A stretch of 64,000 bases of DNA from Variovorax jilinensis. GTDB taxonomy: Bacteria > Pseudomonadota > Gammaproteobacteria > Burkholderiales > Burkholderiaceae_C. The notes beneath the pieces were generated by a model. The model saw nothing but the letters and a program-made list of their open reading frames with translations, did no database searches and was not told where the DNA came from. This document shows, piece by piece, positions 16,514 to 25,027 of this stretch. Location: contig NZ_JASZYQ010000007.1 in the NCBI RefSeq assembly GCF_030316885.1, positions 62,001 through 126,000 of the forward strand, read 5' to 3'. The position numbers and the translations under genes are program-made. The first letter of the stretch is position 1, and each line of letters opens with the position of its first letter.

Positions 16514-17806
16514 TTAGAAGAGAAGATTCGGCAACCACAGAGAAAGGATTGGCAATGCGGCCAGCAGGATGATCCTGATCAAGTCGATCGTGATGAACGG
16601 GACCATACCATCGAGAATGGTTTTCATCGAGATGTCGGGGACCACCGAACGGATGACGAACAAATTCATGCCGATTGGCGGTGCAATCAGTCCGATTTCG
16701 CACGCCACCACGACGATGATCCCAAACCACACGGGGTCGTAGCCCAAGCTCATTACGATCGGAAAAAATATGGGCACCAAGATGAGGATCATCGACAGCT
16801 CCTCCATCAGCGCACCCGCGACGACGAAGATTCCGATCATGATCAGGATGACCCCGAACGGGCTTACGCCGCTAGCCTTTACCATCGACTCCAGCACCTT
16901 GTGAATGCCCGTCAGGTTGATGAATTCGACGAACATCGCTGCACCGAACACAATCGACAGCATCGCCGCTGAAACCAGGGCTGTGTCCACCAAGATGTCG
17001 AGAATCTGCTTGAGCCCAAGCGATCGATGCGTGAGCGCAAACATGAAGGCGCCTCCAGCGCCGATACCCGCAGCCTCCGTGGCCGTGAACCAACCGCCGT
17101 AGATTCCTCCCATTACCAGCGAGAAAAGTGCAATCACCGGCCACAACGCACGCAGCGTCGCCAGGCGTTCGCTCCAGTCCGAAACGTCGGCCATGGGCGC
17201 AGCGCTGGGGTCTCGCCAGACCACCCATTTCACAGCGGCCAGGTATCCAAGAATTCCAAGCGCGCCAGGGATCAAACCTGCAGCGAACAGCTTGCCGATA
17301 TGAGTCTGCGTGTTGACGCCGTAGATCACCATGATCACGCTCGGAGGGATCAGAATTCCGAGCGTACCGCCTGCGGCCAACGTCGCAGCCGAAAGTCGAT
17401 CTGCGTAACCGAACTTTCGCATGGCTGGAATCGCTACACGCGACATGGTGGCGGCTGTCGCGACGCTTGAACCGCAGATCGCGGCGAAGCCCCCGCAGGC
17501 GAGAACCGTCGCCATCGCCAAGCCGCCGCGTTGCCTCCCCATGAACATCTGAGCGGCCCGGAAGAGGCTTCCAGATATGCCAGCGCCCGCGACCAGGTTG
17601 CCCATCAAGATGAACAACGGCAGCACTGACAACGAGTAAGACATGGTCGAACTCTGCGCCGACATGGCCATCGTTGCCAACGCGGGAACCCAGCCGCTCA
17701 CTAGTACCAGTCCGCCAAAGCCCACAAGCGCGAGCGACGGACCAATCGGGATGCGCAGGAAAATAAGGACGAACGATACTGCAAACCCGACGATCGCTGC
17801 GGTCAT
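16514..17806 (-). CDS. dctM: TRAP transporter large permease (DctM family)
   Basis: A 430-residue polytopic protein with about 12 hydrophobic segments. Typical DctM stretches are LPLFILMGNLVAGAG, AICGSSVATAATMSRVAIP, GILIPPSVIMVIYG and LIAPPIGMNLFVI. With the small permease encoded 34 bp upstream it forms the membrane part of a Na+- or H+-coupled TRAP carrier for an organic acid. No binding-protein gene adjoins; the only DctP-type gene is 31 kb away at 49523-50551, under the same type of operator. Confidence 0.92.
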   Translation of the reverse strand: MTAAIVGFAVSFVLIFLRIPIGPSLALVGFGGLVLVSGWVPALATMAMSAQSSTMSYSLSVLPLFILMGNLVAGAGISGSLFRAAQMFMGRQRGGLAMATVLACGGFAAICGSSVATAATMSRVAIPAMRKFGYADRLSAATLAAGGTLGILIPPSVIMVIYGVNTQTHIGKLFAAGLIPGALGILGYLAAVKWVVWRDPSAAPMADVSDWSERLATLRALWPVIALFSLVMGGIYGGWFTATEAAGIGAGGAFMFALTHRSLGLKQILDILVDTALVSAAMLSIVFGAAMFVEFINLTGIHKVLESMVKASGVSPFGVILIMIGIFVVAGALMEELSMILILVPIFFPIVMSLGYDPVWFGIIVVVACEIGLIAPPIGMNLFVIRSVVPDISMKTILDGMVPFITIDLIRIILLAALPILSLWLPNLLF

Positions 17807-17840
17807 GCTGGTTTCCTATCTCGGCGTTTCGGATGTGTCA

Positions 17841-18353
17841 TCACTTCTCAAGTTCCGACAAAGGGACGGGCAGCACGGGGTGGCGTGTGAACACTGCAAT
17901 AGCGACCACTAGGCCGCTCAATGCCGTGACGACGGACAGGACGCCCATTCCCCACCAGATGTACGCCAAGGAAACGTGTAGCTGCGGTGTCGACTCTCCG
18001 TTGGCAGCGGCTCGCAATCCCTGTACTGTGGCCTGCCACGCGAGTAATCCAAACACGGTAGCGGCCACAATCCCGGACACCGCGACCTGGAGCTTGTTCA
18101 GGTGCCGTCCCGCCAGCATGTCGAAGAGATCGACAGTGATGTCACGCTGCCGATAGGTCAGCAGTGGAAAGGAGAGGAAGGCCAAGGCACCCATCAACAT
18201 CTCCGTCAGTTCGGTGCCGCTCGCCAGTGGACGATTGAAAGCGTTGCGTCCGATTACATCGATCAGGACAACGACTACCAGAAGACTAAGGGCCGCTGCG
18301 GCGGCGATGGCCATGCCACGCTCTATACGACGGATCACCGCTGCGCACTCCAA
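17841..18353 (-). CDS. dctQ: TRAP transporter small permease (DctQ family)
   Basis: A 170-residue protein with four hydrophobic segments: residues ~14-34, ~50-66, ~90-108 and ~130-152. The family-typical stretch VLIDVIGRNAFNRPLASGTELTE ends the first helix. It is the first gene of the leftward unit dctQ-dctM-acyl-CoA dehydrogenase-SDR-phosphatase-kinase-helical protein. The operator-like sequence at 18457-18476 is about 105 bp upstream, at the end of the racemase-like gene, so the promoter lies in that space. Confidence 0.88.
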   Translation of the reverse strand: MECAAVIRRIERGMAIAAAAALSLLVVVVLIDVIGRNAFNRPLASGTELTEMLMGALAFLSFPLLTYRQRDITVDLFDMLAGRHLNKLQVAVSGIVAATVFGLLAWQATVQGLRAAANGESTPQLHVSLAYIWWGMGVLSVVTALSGLVVAIAVFTRHPVLPVPLSELEK

Positions 18354-18456
18354 GAAGACCTGCGGAGTGGGTCACGCAATAAACGTTCGTAGTAGGGAAG
18401 TGGCATCGGGGACATATGAACTCCTGTGAGGCATTCTCGAGTCCATACACTATCGC

Positions 18457-18476
18457 ATCGTACGCTGCCGTACTAT
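18457..18476. promoter_or_regulatory. regulon operator, site B
   Basis: ATCGTACGCTGCCGTACTAT is a strong match to ATNGTAC-N6-RTACNAT, with both outer halves intact and a different centre. It overlaps the last codon and stop of the racemase-like gene (18473) and precedes dctQ, suggesting an internal, separately regulated promoter for the TRAP unit. Confidence 0.55.
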
Positions 18477-19603
18477 CTGGTTTTCCCGACCTTTTTGCTG
18501 CGTTTGACGTCCCAGTCGTTGAGCACCTCAAAGGTCTGTTCGCCAGGTCGAGGTGCCGGACGTCGCAACGACGCCGGCGTCCGGCTGAAACGAGGCGCTG
18601 GACTTGGATGAATTGCATCGTCGAAACGCTGATGCACAGCTCTTGCACGCATGTGTGGATGCTGGGGTGCTTCGTCGATGTCCAGTACCGGTGCGAAGCA
18701 CGCCTCGCGCCCCGCCATTGCGCTGACCCATTCGTCGCGACTTCTCGTCGCGAAGACTTTGCCCAGACGCCTCCGCATCTCCGGCCAAGCTGCGCGGTCG
18801 TTCTGCGATGGAAGATCTTGATCCGCCATGCCCAGTACGTCCAACAATGCCGCATAGAAATGTGGCTCGATGGCGCCGACGGAGACGTACTTGCCGTCCC
18901 GCGTCTTGTACGTACCATAGTAAGGCGCTCCTCCGTCTACGAGATTTTCTCCTCGGTTCGCAGTCCAGCTCCCGGACTGCCGAAAGGCCTGAAACGCCGA
19001 CATCAGGTGGGTAACGCCATCGACCATCGCGGCGTCAACGACCTGACCCTGCCCGGACACACGCGCCTCGTGCAGCGCCGCGAGCACGCCGACGACCAGA
19101 TACATTGCGCCTCCACCGAGATCCGCCACTAGGTTCAACGGCGGAACAGGGCCCTGCCCCGGTGCCCCGATGCAGTGCAGGGCGCCAGTCAGCGCGAGAT
19201 AATTGATGTCATGGCCAGCCTCCTGCGCAAGCGGTCCGTCCTGCCCCCACCCAGTCATACGACCATAGACTAGGCGCGTGTTGGCCTCAAGGCAGATCTC
19301 GGGTCCAAGGCCGAGGCGCTCCATGACGCCGGGTCGAAAACCTTCAAGCATGATGTCGGCGCGCCCAGCCATTTGTAGCGCCAAGTCGACCCCCGCGGGG
19401 TCCTTGAGGTCCAACACCACGGAACGCTTGTTGCGGTTGTAGAAGTCGAAACGCGGAGGCAGTTCGCCGGGCGAGTTGGACACCGGCGGCCGATCGATGC
19501 GCACGACGTCGGCACCTAGATCTGCCAGCAGAGCACCGGCGAACGGCGCAGGACCGATAGCTCCGATCTCGAGTACCCGGATCCCGTCCAACGGACCAGC
19601 CAT
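18473..19603 (-). CDS. CaiB/BaiF family protein, alpha-methylacyl-CoA racemase-like
   Basis: Start 19603 (MAGPLDG) has GGAGGAGG just upstream; the longer frame to 19711 overlaps the preceding gene and is not needed. The N-terminus IGPAPFAGALLADLGADVVR and the block GHDINYLALTGALHCIG are characteristic of alpha-methylacyl-CoA racemases within the class III CoA-transferase fold. The His-Asp of GHDINY fits a 1,1-proton-transfer site. It would interconvert R and S 2-methylacyl-CoA so that stereospecific dehydrogenases can act, implying a methyl-branched intermediate. A CoA transferase is the alternative. It is the last gene of the ABC-transporter operon. Confidence 0.75.
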   Translation of the reverse strand: MAGPLDGIRVLEIGAIGPAPFAGALLADLGADVVRIDRPPVSNSPGELPPRFDFYNRNKRSVVLDLKDPAGVDLALQMAGRADIMLEGFRPGVMERLGLGPEICLEANTRLVYGRMTGWGQDGPLAQEAGHDINYLALTGALHCIGAPGQGPVPPLNLVADLGGGAMYLVVGVLAALHEARVSGQGQVVDAAMVDGVTHLMSAFQAFRQSGSWTANRGENLVDGGAPYYGTYKTRDGKYVSVGAIEPHFYAALLDVLGMADQDLPSQNDRAAWPEMRRRLGKVFATRSRDEWVSAMAGREACFAPVLDIDEAPQHPHMRARAVHQRFDDAIHPSPAPRFSRTPASLRRPAPRPGEQTFEVLNDWDVKRSKKVGKTR

Positions 19604-19604
19604 T

Positions 19605-20279
19605 TCAACCTCCTCCTGCCGATTCTGCGTCGACGTCTTCGTCCCAATTTGCGTTGTCCAGCCGCGGCAGGTTCGGATAGTGCCTGGCGAAGGTCTCGAG
19701 CAGGTCCTCACGTGGGAAATCGTCGAACTCGCCGTGGAAGGTCACGTACTCCATATGGCGCCGGCCTTCGAGGTCATAGGGGTGGTAGATCGAGTCTTCG
19801 TGCCCGTCGAACTCAAGGGTGTGCAACCCCATCTTCTGGCACAGCTCCACATTGAAAGCCGGCGTCGCCTTGACCCAGCGGCCGTCGACATAGATCGCGG
19901 TGTAGCCATGTCGATAGAACATGTCGCTACCCATGGTCTCGCGAAGCCGCGCGGTCGACAAATGGTTGCGGACGTCCGCCAGGCCTACGCGAGCCGGCAC
20001 GCCCACCGCCCGACATGCGGCGGCCAATAGAATCGCTTTGGGCACGCACCAGCCAAATCCGTCCGACAGCACCCGGCTCGCCTTCAGCCCGTCGACCGAG
20101 AGGTCAATCTTGTAGGGGTCATAGCGGAACCCGTCGCGCACCGCATAGTAGAGGTCCACCGCGCGCGCTCGGTCACAGCCGGACTTTGCCGTGACCATCA
20201 GCGCGAAGGCGCGCACCGCCGGATGGTCCGCATCGAGATAGGTGGTGCTCCTCAGCGCCGCTCCCAAGGTGTCGTTCAT
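19605..20279 (-). CDS. transglutaminase-like (cysteine) domain protein
   Basis: A 224-residue cytosolic protein with a transglutaminase-like core: catalytic Cys in FGWCVPKAILLAAACRAVGV (~76-95), VPARVGLADVRNH, His in YRHGYTAIYV, and GRWVKATPAFN where the third residue, usually Asp in VDPT, is not conserved. Such proteins can be peptidases, transamidases or degenerate binding proteins. Its ATG overlaps the crotonase stop (20276-20279) and it precedes the racemase-like gene by 1 bp, so it is firmly inside the catabolic operon. What it does on CoA esters is unknown. Confidence 0.75.
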   Translation of the reverse strand: MNDTLGAALRSTTYLDADHPAVRAFALMVTAKSGCDRARAVDLYYAVRDGFRYDPYKIDLSVDGLKASRVLSDGFGWCVPKAILLAAACRAVGVPARVGLADVRNHLSTARLRETMGSDMFYRHGYTAIYVDGRWVKATPAFNVELCQKMGLHTLEFDGHEDSIYHPYDLEGRRHMEYVTFHGEFDDFPREDLLETFARHYPNLPRLDNANWDEDVDAESAGGG

Positions 20280-21103
20280 GTCTTGCCTTCGCCCCGTTGT
20301 TTACGCCGCGCCAACAGACCATCGGCCGCGCGGTCTAGTTCACCCGTGGTGCGAGTCAGAATCTGAGTCCGATTCTCAAGTTCAATCGCGGCCTGCAGGC
20401 TGCCGGCCTCGACATTGGCCCAGGTTCCACGCTTGGTCATCCACACCCCAAAGGAGCTGTTGGCGGCAATCGCGCGAGCAATCGCCATGGCCCTCGGCAT
20501 CAAAAGGGCGTCGTCAACGACTTCGGAAACCAGCCCGATACGCTCGGCTTCAACGCCGTCCACCATGCGTCCCGTGAGCATGATCTCGAAGGCACGCGAC
20601 AGGCCAACGCAGCGCGGCAGCAACCAGCTCACGCCGATGTCGCAGCTCGACATGCCGACTCGCACAAAGGCGGCGTTGAAGCGCGCGGAGCGACCGGCGA
20701 TGCGGATCTCCGCAGCCAGCGCCAGCCCCAGGCCAGCGCCACTCGCCGATCCATTGACCGCTGCGATCACGGGCTGACGCATCGCACGTAAGCGCGTCAC
20801 CAGAGATGCGAACGATTCCTGGCGCAGCATCCAGGCCGCCGTCTCACCAAGTTCGGCGGTTCCAGGCGCCTCAGTGGCGAGCCCCAGGTCGAATCCCGCA
20901 CAGAAGCCTTTGCCTTCCCCCGTGATAACCAGCACGCGCACGGCGGGATCGGACGAGACAGCATCGAGCAGACGGCCGATCGCGGCCACAGTGTCATCGC
21001 CTAGCGCGTTCATTTTCTCGGCCCGATCCAGGCGCAACAGCGCAATGGTCGGCTCCGGCCGCTCAAGGCGCACTCCGGGGTTCACGTCGACGGGCTCAGA
21101 CAT
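20276..21103 (-). CDS. enoyl-CoA hydratase/isomerase (crotonase family)
   Basis: A 275-residue crotonase. Oxyanion-hole elements are GFCAGFDLGLA (~70) and NGSASGAGLGLALAAEIRIA (~116-135). The following active-site stretch, VRVGMSSCDIGVSWLLPR, differs from standard hydratases, with no acidic pair, as in several isomerase or hydrolase-like crotonases. The gene overlaps the ligase stop by 8 bp upstream and is ATGA-coupled to the transglutaminase-like gene downstream. The exact reaction is not predictable. Confidence 0.78.
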   Translation of the reverse strand: MSEPVDVNPGVRLERPEPTIALLRLDRAEKMNALGDDTVAAIGRLLDAVSSDPAVRVLVITGEGKGFCAGFDLGLATEAPGTAELGETAAWMLRQESFASLVTRLRAMRQPVIAAVNGSASGAGLGLALAAEIRIAGRSARFNAAFVRVGMSSCDIGVSWLLPRCVGLSRAFEIMLTGRMVDGVEAERIGLVSEVVDDALLMPRAMAIARAIAANSSFGVWMTKRGTWANVEAGSLQAAIELENRTQILTRTTGELDRAADGLLARRKQRGEGKT

Positions 21104-22922
21104 AGATCTCCTCGATGACCTGCGCGTACTTCTCGAATACGGCCTTGCGCCGCACCTTCATCGTCGCCGTGACTTCACCGTCATCATGGTCGAGTTCCTT
21201 GGTCAACAGGTGAAACTTACGAATCTGCTGGACCTGCGGCATCTTGGAGTTGGCCTGGTCCACCTCGCGTTGAATTAGGTCACGCACCTTCTGGTTCTCG
21301 ACCAGGCTGCGGAACGTGGTGTAGATCACGCCCTGCTCTTCGGACCACTTGCTTACGGTCTCGAAGTCGATCTGAATCAGTGCCGACACGAAATGACGGC
21401 GATCGGCGATCACGATCGCTTCCTTGATATAGGGCGAGAAACGCATAGCGTTCTCGATCTCCGATGGTGTGATGTTCTTGCCTCCGGCGGTGATCATGAT
21501 GTCCTTTTTTCGGTCCACGATCCGCAGTTCACGCCCGGTCGGACCGTCGTCCCATCGCCCGACATCGCCGGTGTGGAGCCAGCCTTCAGCATCGATCGCC
21601 TCGCGTGTGGCCTCGTCGTTCTTAAGATAGCCGCGGAAGACGACCTCCCCTCGAATCAAAATCTCGCCATCCTCCGCCAGAGCGACTTCGACACCTGGAT
21701 AGGGAACGCCCACCGTACCCACGGGCGATCCCTCGCCGGGCTGCATGGTCGTCGCGCCCGAGGCTTCGGTCATCCCGTACGCCTCGCGAATCGGCACGCC
21801 AAGCACGCGAAAAAAGCGAAGCACCTCGGGGGCAATCGGCGCCGCAGCGGACACTGCCACCCGGCAGCGCCGCAAGCCGAGAAAATTGAGCAACGCCCGC
21901 AACACCAGTAAATACCAGATGGCCCAGCGAGCACGCTGCACGACGCTCCATTGAGAGCGCGGGATCGCAGCAGTATCGTCCAGCGAAAGCATCGCTCGAC
22001 GATAGAGCCACAACCGGATTCCCCCCGCCTCACGTACCTTGTTCTGGATCGAAGAGTGAAACTTCTCCCAGATGCGCGGTACGCCAAAAAAGATGCGAGG
22101 CGACAGTTCGCGCAGATCTTCCTGCACGGTGCGAAGGCTCTCTGCGAAATTGACTACGGCCCCGAACGCGATTGGAATGTGCAGAGAGAACATCTGCTCG
22201 CCCATGTGGCACAGCGGCAGATAGGAAACCAGAGAATCGCGTTCAGTGCAACCCAAGACGCTATTGAGCCCTCGAGCCGCAGTGCCGAGGCCGCGCCAAC
22301 TCATCATGGCGGCCTTCGGCCTTCCCGTGGAACCGGATGTGAAGACGATCAGCCCGATGTCATCGAGCGCCGGACCAACAGTCGCGTCGGCCGCAGCCGT
22401 TGCATTCTCACTCTCAAAGCGGCGTCCCAGCGCGACTACCTCGGCGAAGTCGTGCATGCCTGTCGTGTCGTAGCGCCGCAGTCCGCGCGAGTCCATCATC
22501 ACAATCGAACGCAGATGCGGCAAGCGATCTCGGATCGTCAACACCTTGTCGAGCTGCTCCTGGTCTTCGCACACAATGACAGGCGCATCCGACAGGGTCA
22601 GCAAGTATTCGAGCTCGGGTGCCGGCGACGTCGGATACACGCCAGCCGTCACGCAGCGCACCATTGCCGCTCCCATCTGAGCGAAGACCCATTCCTTGCG
22701 GTTCTCGCTCAGAACCGCAAGAGCCTGACCTGGGGCGAGGCCCAATTGCAGCAGACCAAGGCCGAACCAGCGTGATTCGTCGGCATACTCCGTCCACGTG
22801 ATCGGCTGCCAGACACCAAACTCCTTCTGGCGCAATGCAACGTCACGTGGACGTTCCTTCGCCCAGTACTGGAGCTGCTGAGGCAGCGGAAGGTCTCTCA
22901 AGGCATCAAGTGAACGGGTCAT
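21096..22922 (-). CDS. long-chain-type acyl-CoA synthetase (AMP-forming)
   Basis: A 608-residue ANL-superfamily ligase of the FadD15/bubblegum-like type. The ATP loop TSGSTGRPKAA lies at ~193, the YGMTEASG adenylate motif at ~390, and DRKKDIMITAGGKNITPSEIE (hinge and C-domain) at ~480; the C-terminal region is longer than in short- and medium-chain ligases. It converts a carboxylic acid, ATP and CoA to acyl-CoA, AMP and PPi at the inner face of the membrane. It lies directly downstream of livF, consistent with activating what the ABC system imports. Confidence 0.88.
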   Translation of the reverse strand: MTRSLDALRDLPLPQQLQYWAKERPRDVALRQKEFGVWQPITWTEYADESRWFGLGLLQLGLAPGQALAVLSENRKEWVFAQMGAAMVRCVTAGVYPTSPAPELEYLLTLSDAPVIVCEDQEQLDKVLTIRDRLPHLRSIVMMDSRGLRRYDTTGMHDFAEVVALGRRFESENATAAADATVGPALDDIGLIVFTSGSTGRPKAAMMSWRGLGTAARGLNSVLGCTERDSLVSYLPLCHMGEQMFSLHIPIAFGAVVNFAESLRTVQEDLRELSPRIFFGVPRIWEKFHSSIQNKVREAGGIRLWLYRRAMLSLDDTAAIPRSQWSVVQRARWAIWYLLVLRALLNFLGLRRCRVAVSAAAPIAPEVLRFFRVLGVPIREAYGMTEASGATTMQPGEGSPVGTVGVPYPGVEVALAEDGEILIRGEVVFRGYLKNDEATREAIDAEGWLHTGDVGRWDDGPTGRELRIVDRKKDIMITAGGKNITPSEIENAMRFSPYIKEAIVIADRRHFVSALIQIDFETVSKWSEEQGVIYTTFRSLVENQKVRDLIQREVDQANSKMPQVQQIRKFHLLTKELDHDDGEVTATMKVRRKAVFEKYAQVIEEIYV

Positions 22923-22945
22923 GGCTTTGCGAACATTTCAGGGAA

Positions 22946-23752
22946 TCAGGACAGCCAGCGCTTGCGCCGCTTGTAGTGCTTGATGTCGCGGAAGCTCACG
23001 TGCCCCTCGCCAGAATCACCACTGCCGAGGTAGAAGCGCTGCACGTCGGGGTCATTCAGCAGCTTGTCGGTGGAGCCGCTGATCACGATGCGCCCGCTTT
23101 CCATGATGTAGCCAGCATGCGCCACGCGAAGCGCGACATGGGCGTTCTGCTCCACTAGTAGCATGGCCACGCCCTGCTCCCGGTTGATGCGTGCGATGAT
23201 CTCGAAGATGTCACGCACGACCAGCGGCGCCAGGCCGAGTGAAGGCTCGTCCAACAAAATCAGCCGCGGTTTGCCGACGATCGCTCGTCCGATGGCCAGC
23301 ATCTGCTGTTCGCCGCCTGACAGATAGCCCGCCACCTGCTTTCGCCGCTCGCGCAGCCGCGGGAAATAGCCATACACCAGTTCGGGATCGACCTCGCCGC
23401 GCTGGCGCCCGATAAGCGCATTCGTCGCGGCGACAAGGTTTTCCTCGACTGTGAGGTCGCCAAAAATATGCCGTCCCTCGCGAACGTGTGCCATGCCAAG
23501 CCGCGCTAGTTGATAGGCGCTGCGACCGGCAATGTCGTCGCCGAAAAAGCGGATGCGGCCCGATGCGAGCCGGCCCTTCTCATACGGCAAGACACCCGAA
23601 GAGGCCTTTAGGGTCGTGGTCTTTCCGGCACCATTCGAGCCGAGCAATGCCACGATCTTCCCGTCTGGCACGTCGATCGAGAGGCCCCGCAGCGCCTGGA
23701 CGCTGTGGTTGTATATGACTTCGATGTTCTCGATGGTCAGCGCTGCAGTCAT
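22946..23752 (-). CDS. livF: ABC transporter ATP-binding protein, LivF type
   Basis: A 268-residue ATPase. Walker A is GSNGAGKTT (~38-46), Q-loop precedes, signature YLSGGEQQML (~145), Walker B RLILLDEPSLGL and the switch His region follow. The short form and closing FYLGSGD match LivF rather than LivG. It is the fifth transporter gene of the unit livG-livH-livM-binding protein-livF, and precedes the acyl-CoA synthetase. C-terminal residues after FYLG are an extra basic tail of ~25 residues. Confidence 0.9.
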   Translation of the reverse strand: MTAALTIENIEVIYNHSVQALRGLSIDVPDGKIVALLGSNGAGKTTTLKASSGVLPYEKGRLASGRIRFFGDDIAGRSAYQLARLGMAHVREGRHIFGDLTVEENLVAATNALIGRQRGEVDPELVYGYFPRLRERRKQVAGYLSGGEQQMLAIGRAIVGKPRLILLDEPSLGLAPLVVRDIFEIIARINREQGVAMLLVEQNAHVALRVAHAGYIMESGRIVISGSTDKLLNDPDVQRFYLGSGDSGEGHVSFRDIKHYKRRKRWLS

Positions 23753-23777
23753 GCTGGATCTTTCCCGGGCCGGGCGC

Positions 23778-24980
23778 TTACACCTTGATCCATGAACCTG
23801 CAGGCTCCATCAGCTTTTTATCAGGGTCGTAGCTGTACATGCGACCGCTCGGAATCTGATGGCTGCTGAGGTCGACAAGCAGCCCCGTGACGCCACCGGT
23901 GTCCCAGTCCTTCATGGACTCGAGCGCCGCCTTCATGTTGGGCAGAGTCAGAGGCTTGTTGGCCTTGATGCACCGTTCGGCGATCTCGGCGAATGCCATG
24001 CCACAAAGCCAACTCGAGATGTAAAAGGGGGAGATATGCTTCATTTCTGGTCTCGCCTTGGCCGCATGGTTGCGCATCGCGTTGATCATCGGGGCATCCT
24101 CATGGCCGTAGCGATAGGCGCTCACGCCAGTCAGACGAACGCCGAGCGCCGCAAGCGCGTCGTAGGCGGGCTTGTCGAGCCCCCAGGCCGTCCCCATGAT
24201 CTGTGGGTTCAAACCAGCCTCACGCATCTGCCGGACAAACTCAGGCATGGGGGCAAGGATGTAACCCTGGAAGATGACAATGTCCGGCCTTGCACGACGC
24301 AGTTGTGCGACTTCCGTTGTGACGTCGACGCCTGACTGTTTGGTTACGATCTCCGCCACGATCGGTAGTCCAAGTTTCTCCGCCCGGGCTTTGCCGCCGG
24401 GAATCCCATCCCTTCCAAATTCGGTATCGGCATACACATAGGCAATCTTCGGCTTGGTTGCTGCACCTTGCGAAGTCCGCGCAATGTGTTCCATGAGAAT
24501 TTCGTGCAGACGCGGGTATGTCGGACTGGGCACAAAGTGCTGGGGCATCCTGACTGGGTCAGCGACCGATGCGGCCAGCGAAGTCGACGTCGTCATCACG
24601 TGCCCCGAAGCAATCGCATCCTGCGCAACCGCCTTGACACACGGCGTGCCGTCGCAATAGAAGAAGGAAGGCTTCTCGCTGGCCATGATCTTCTTGAAGA
24701 TGGCAGCCGCTTGGTCGACCTTGAAGCCGCTGTCCTCGGCGACATAACGCAGTTTGTGCCCCGCGACGCCACCATTGGCATTCTTCCACTCGACAAAGTC
24801 GCCCAGACCGTTGTTCATTGCGGCGCCCGCGAAGGCGAACACGCCCGTAATAGGTTGCGCCGCACCGATGACGATGTCGCCTTTGTGGGCCTGCGCGCGG
24901 GGCGATCCGACCGCAAAAGGGCCGATGGTTGCTGCCGCGCCGATGGCCTGCACAAGTTTGCGGCGATTGAAGTCGGTCAT
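23778..24980 (-). CDS. ABC transporter substrate-binding protein (Liv/HAAT type)
   Basis: Start 24980 (MTDFNRRKLV) has AGGAGA upstream; earlier in-frame starts only add an unrelated leader. A Tat-like or Sec signal (RRKLVQAIGAAATIGPFAVG) precedes the mature type I periplasmic binding protein, which begins near KGDIVIGAAQPITGVF. Family members import branched-chain amino acids, but in catabolic islands such proteins often bind aromatic or alicyclic acids. It is clearly related to the second binding protein at 48032-49228 (shared NANGGV-GHKL and YVAEDS stretches), which has no permease of its own. Confidence 0.9.
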   Translation of the reverse strand: MTDFNRRKLVQAIGAAATIGPFAVGSPRAQAHKGDIVIGAAQPITGVFAFAGAAMNNGLGDFVEWKNANGGVAGHKLRYVAEDSGFKVDQAAAIFKKIMASEKPSFFYCDGTPCVKAVAQDAIASGHVMTTSTSLAASVADPVRMPQHFVPSPTYPRLHEILMEHIARTSQGAATKPKIAYVYADTEFGRDGIPGGKARAEKLGLPIVAEIVTKQSGVDVTTEVAQLRRARPDIVIFQGYILAPMPEFVRQMREAGLNPQIMGTAWGLDKPAYDALAALGVRLTGVSAYRYGHEDAPMINAMRNHAAKARPEMKHISPFYISSWLCGMAFAEIAERCIKANKPLTLPNMKAALESMKDWDTGGVTGLLVDLSSHQIPSGRMYSYDPDKKLMEPAGSWIKV

Positions 24981-25027
24981 GGTTGTCTCCTGTTGTGGAA
25001 CTGATCGAGTGAAAGCATCGGCCCGGG

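Noticed and set aside
16079..16972. 297-codon frame antisense to the acyl-CoA dehydrogenase and dctM
   Set aside because: His/Asp/Gln-rich nonsense composition, spans two real genes and a gap between them.
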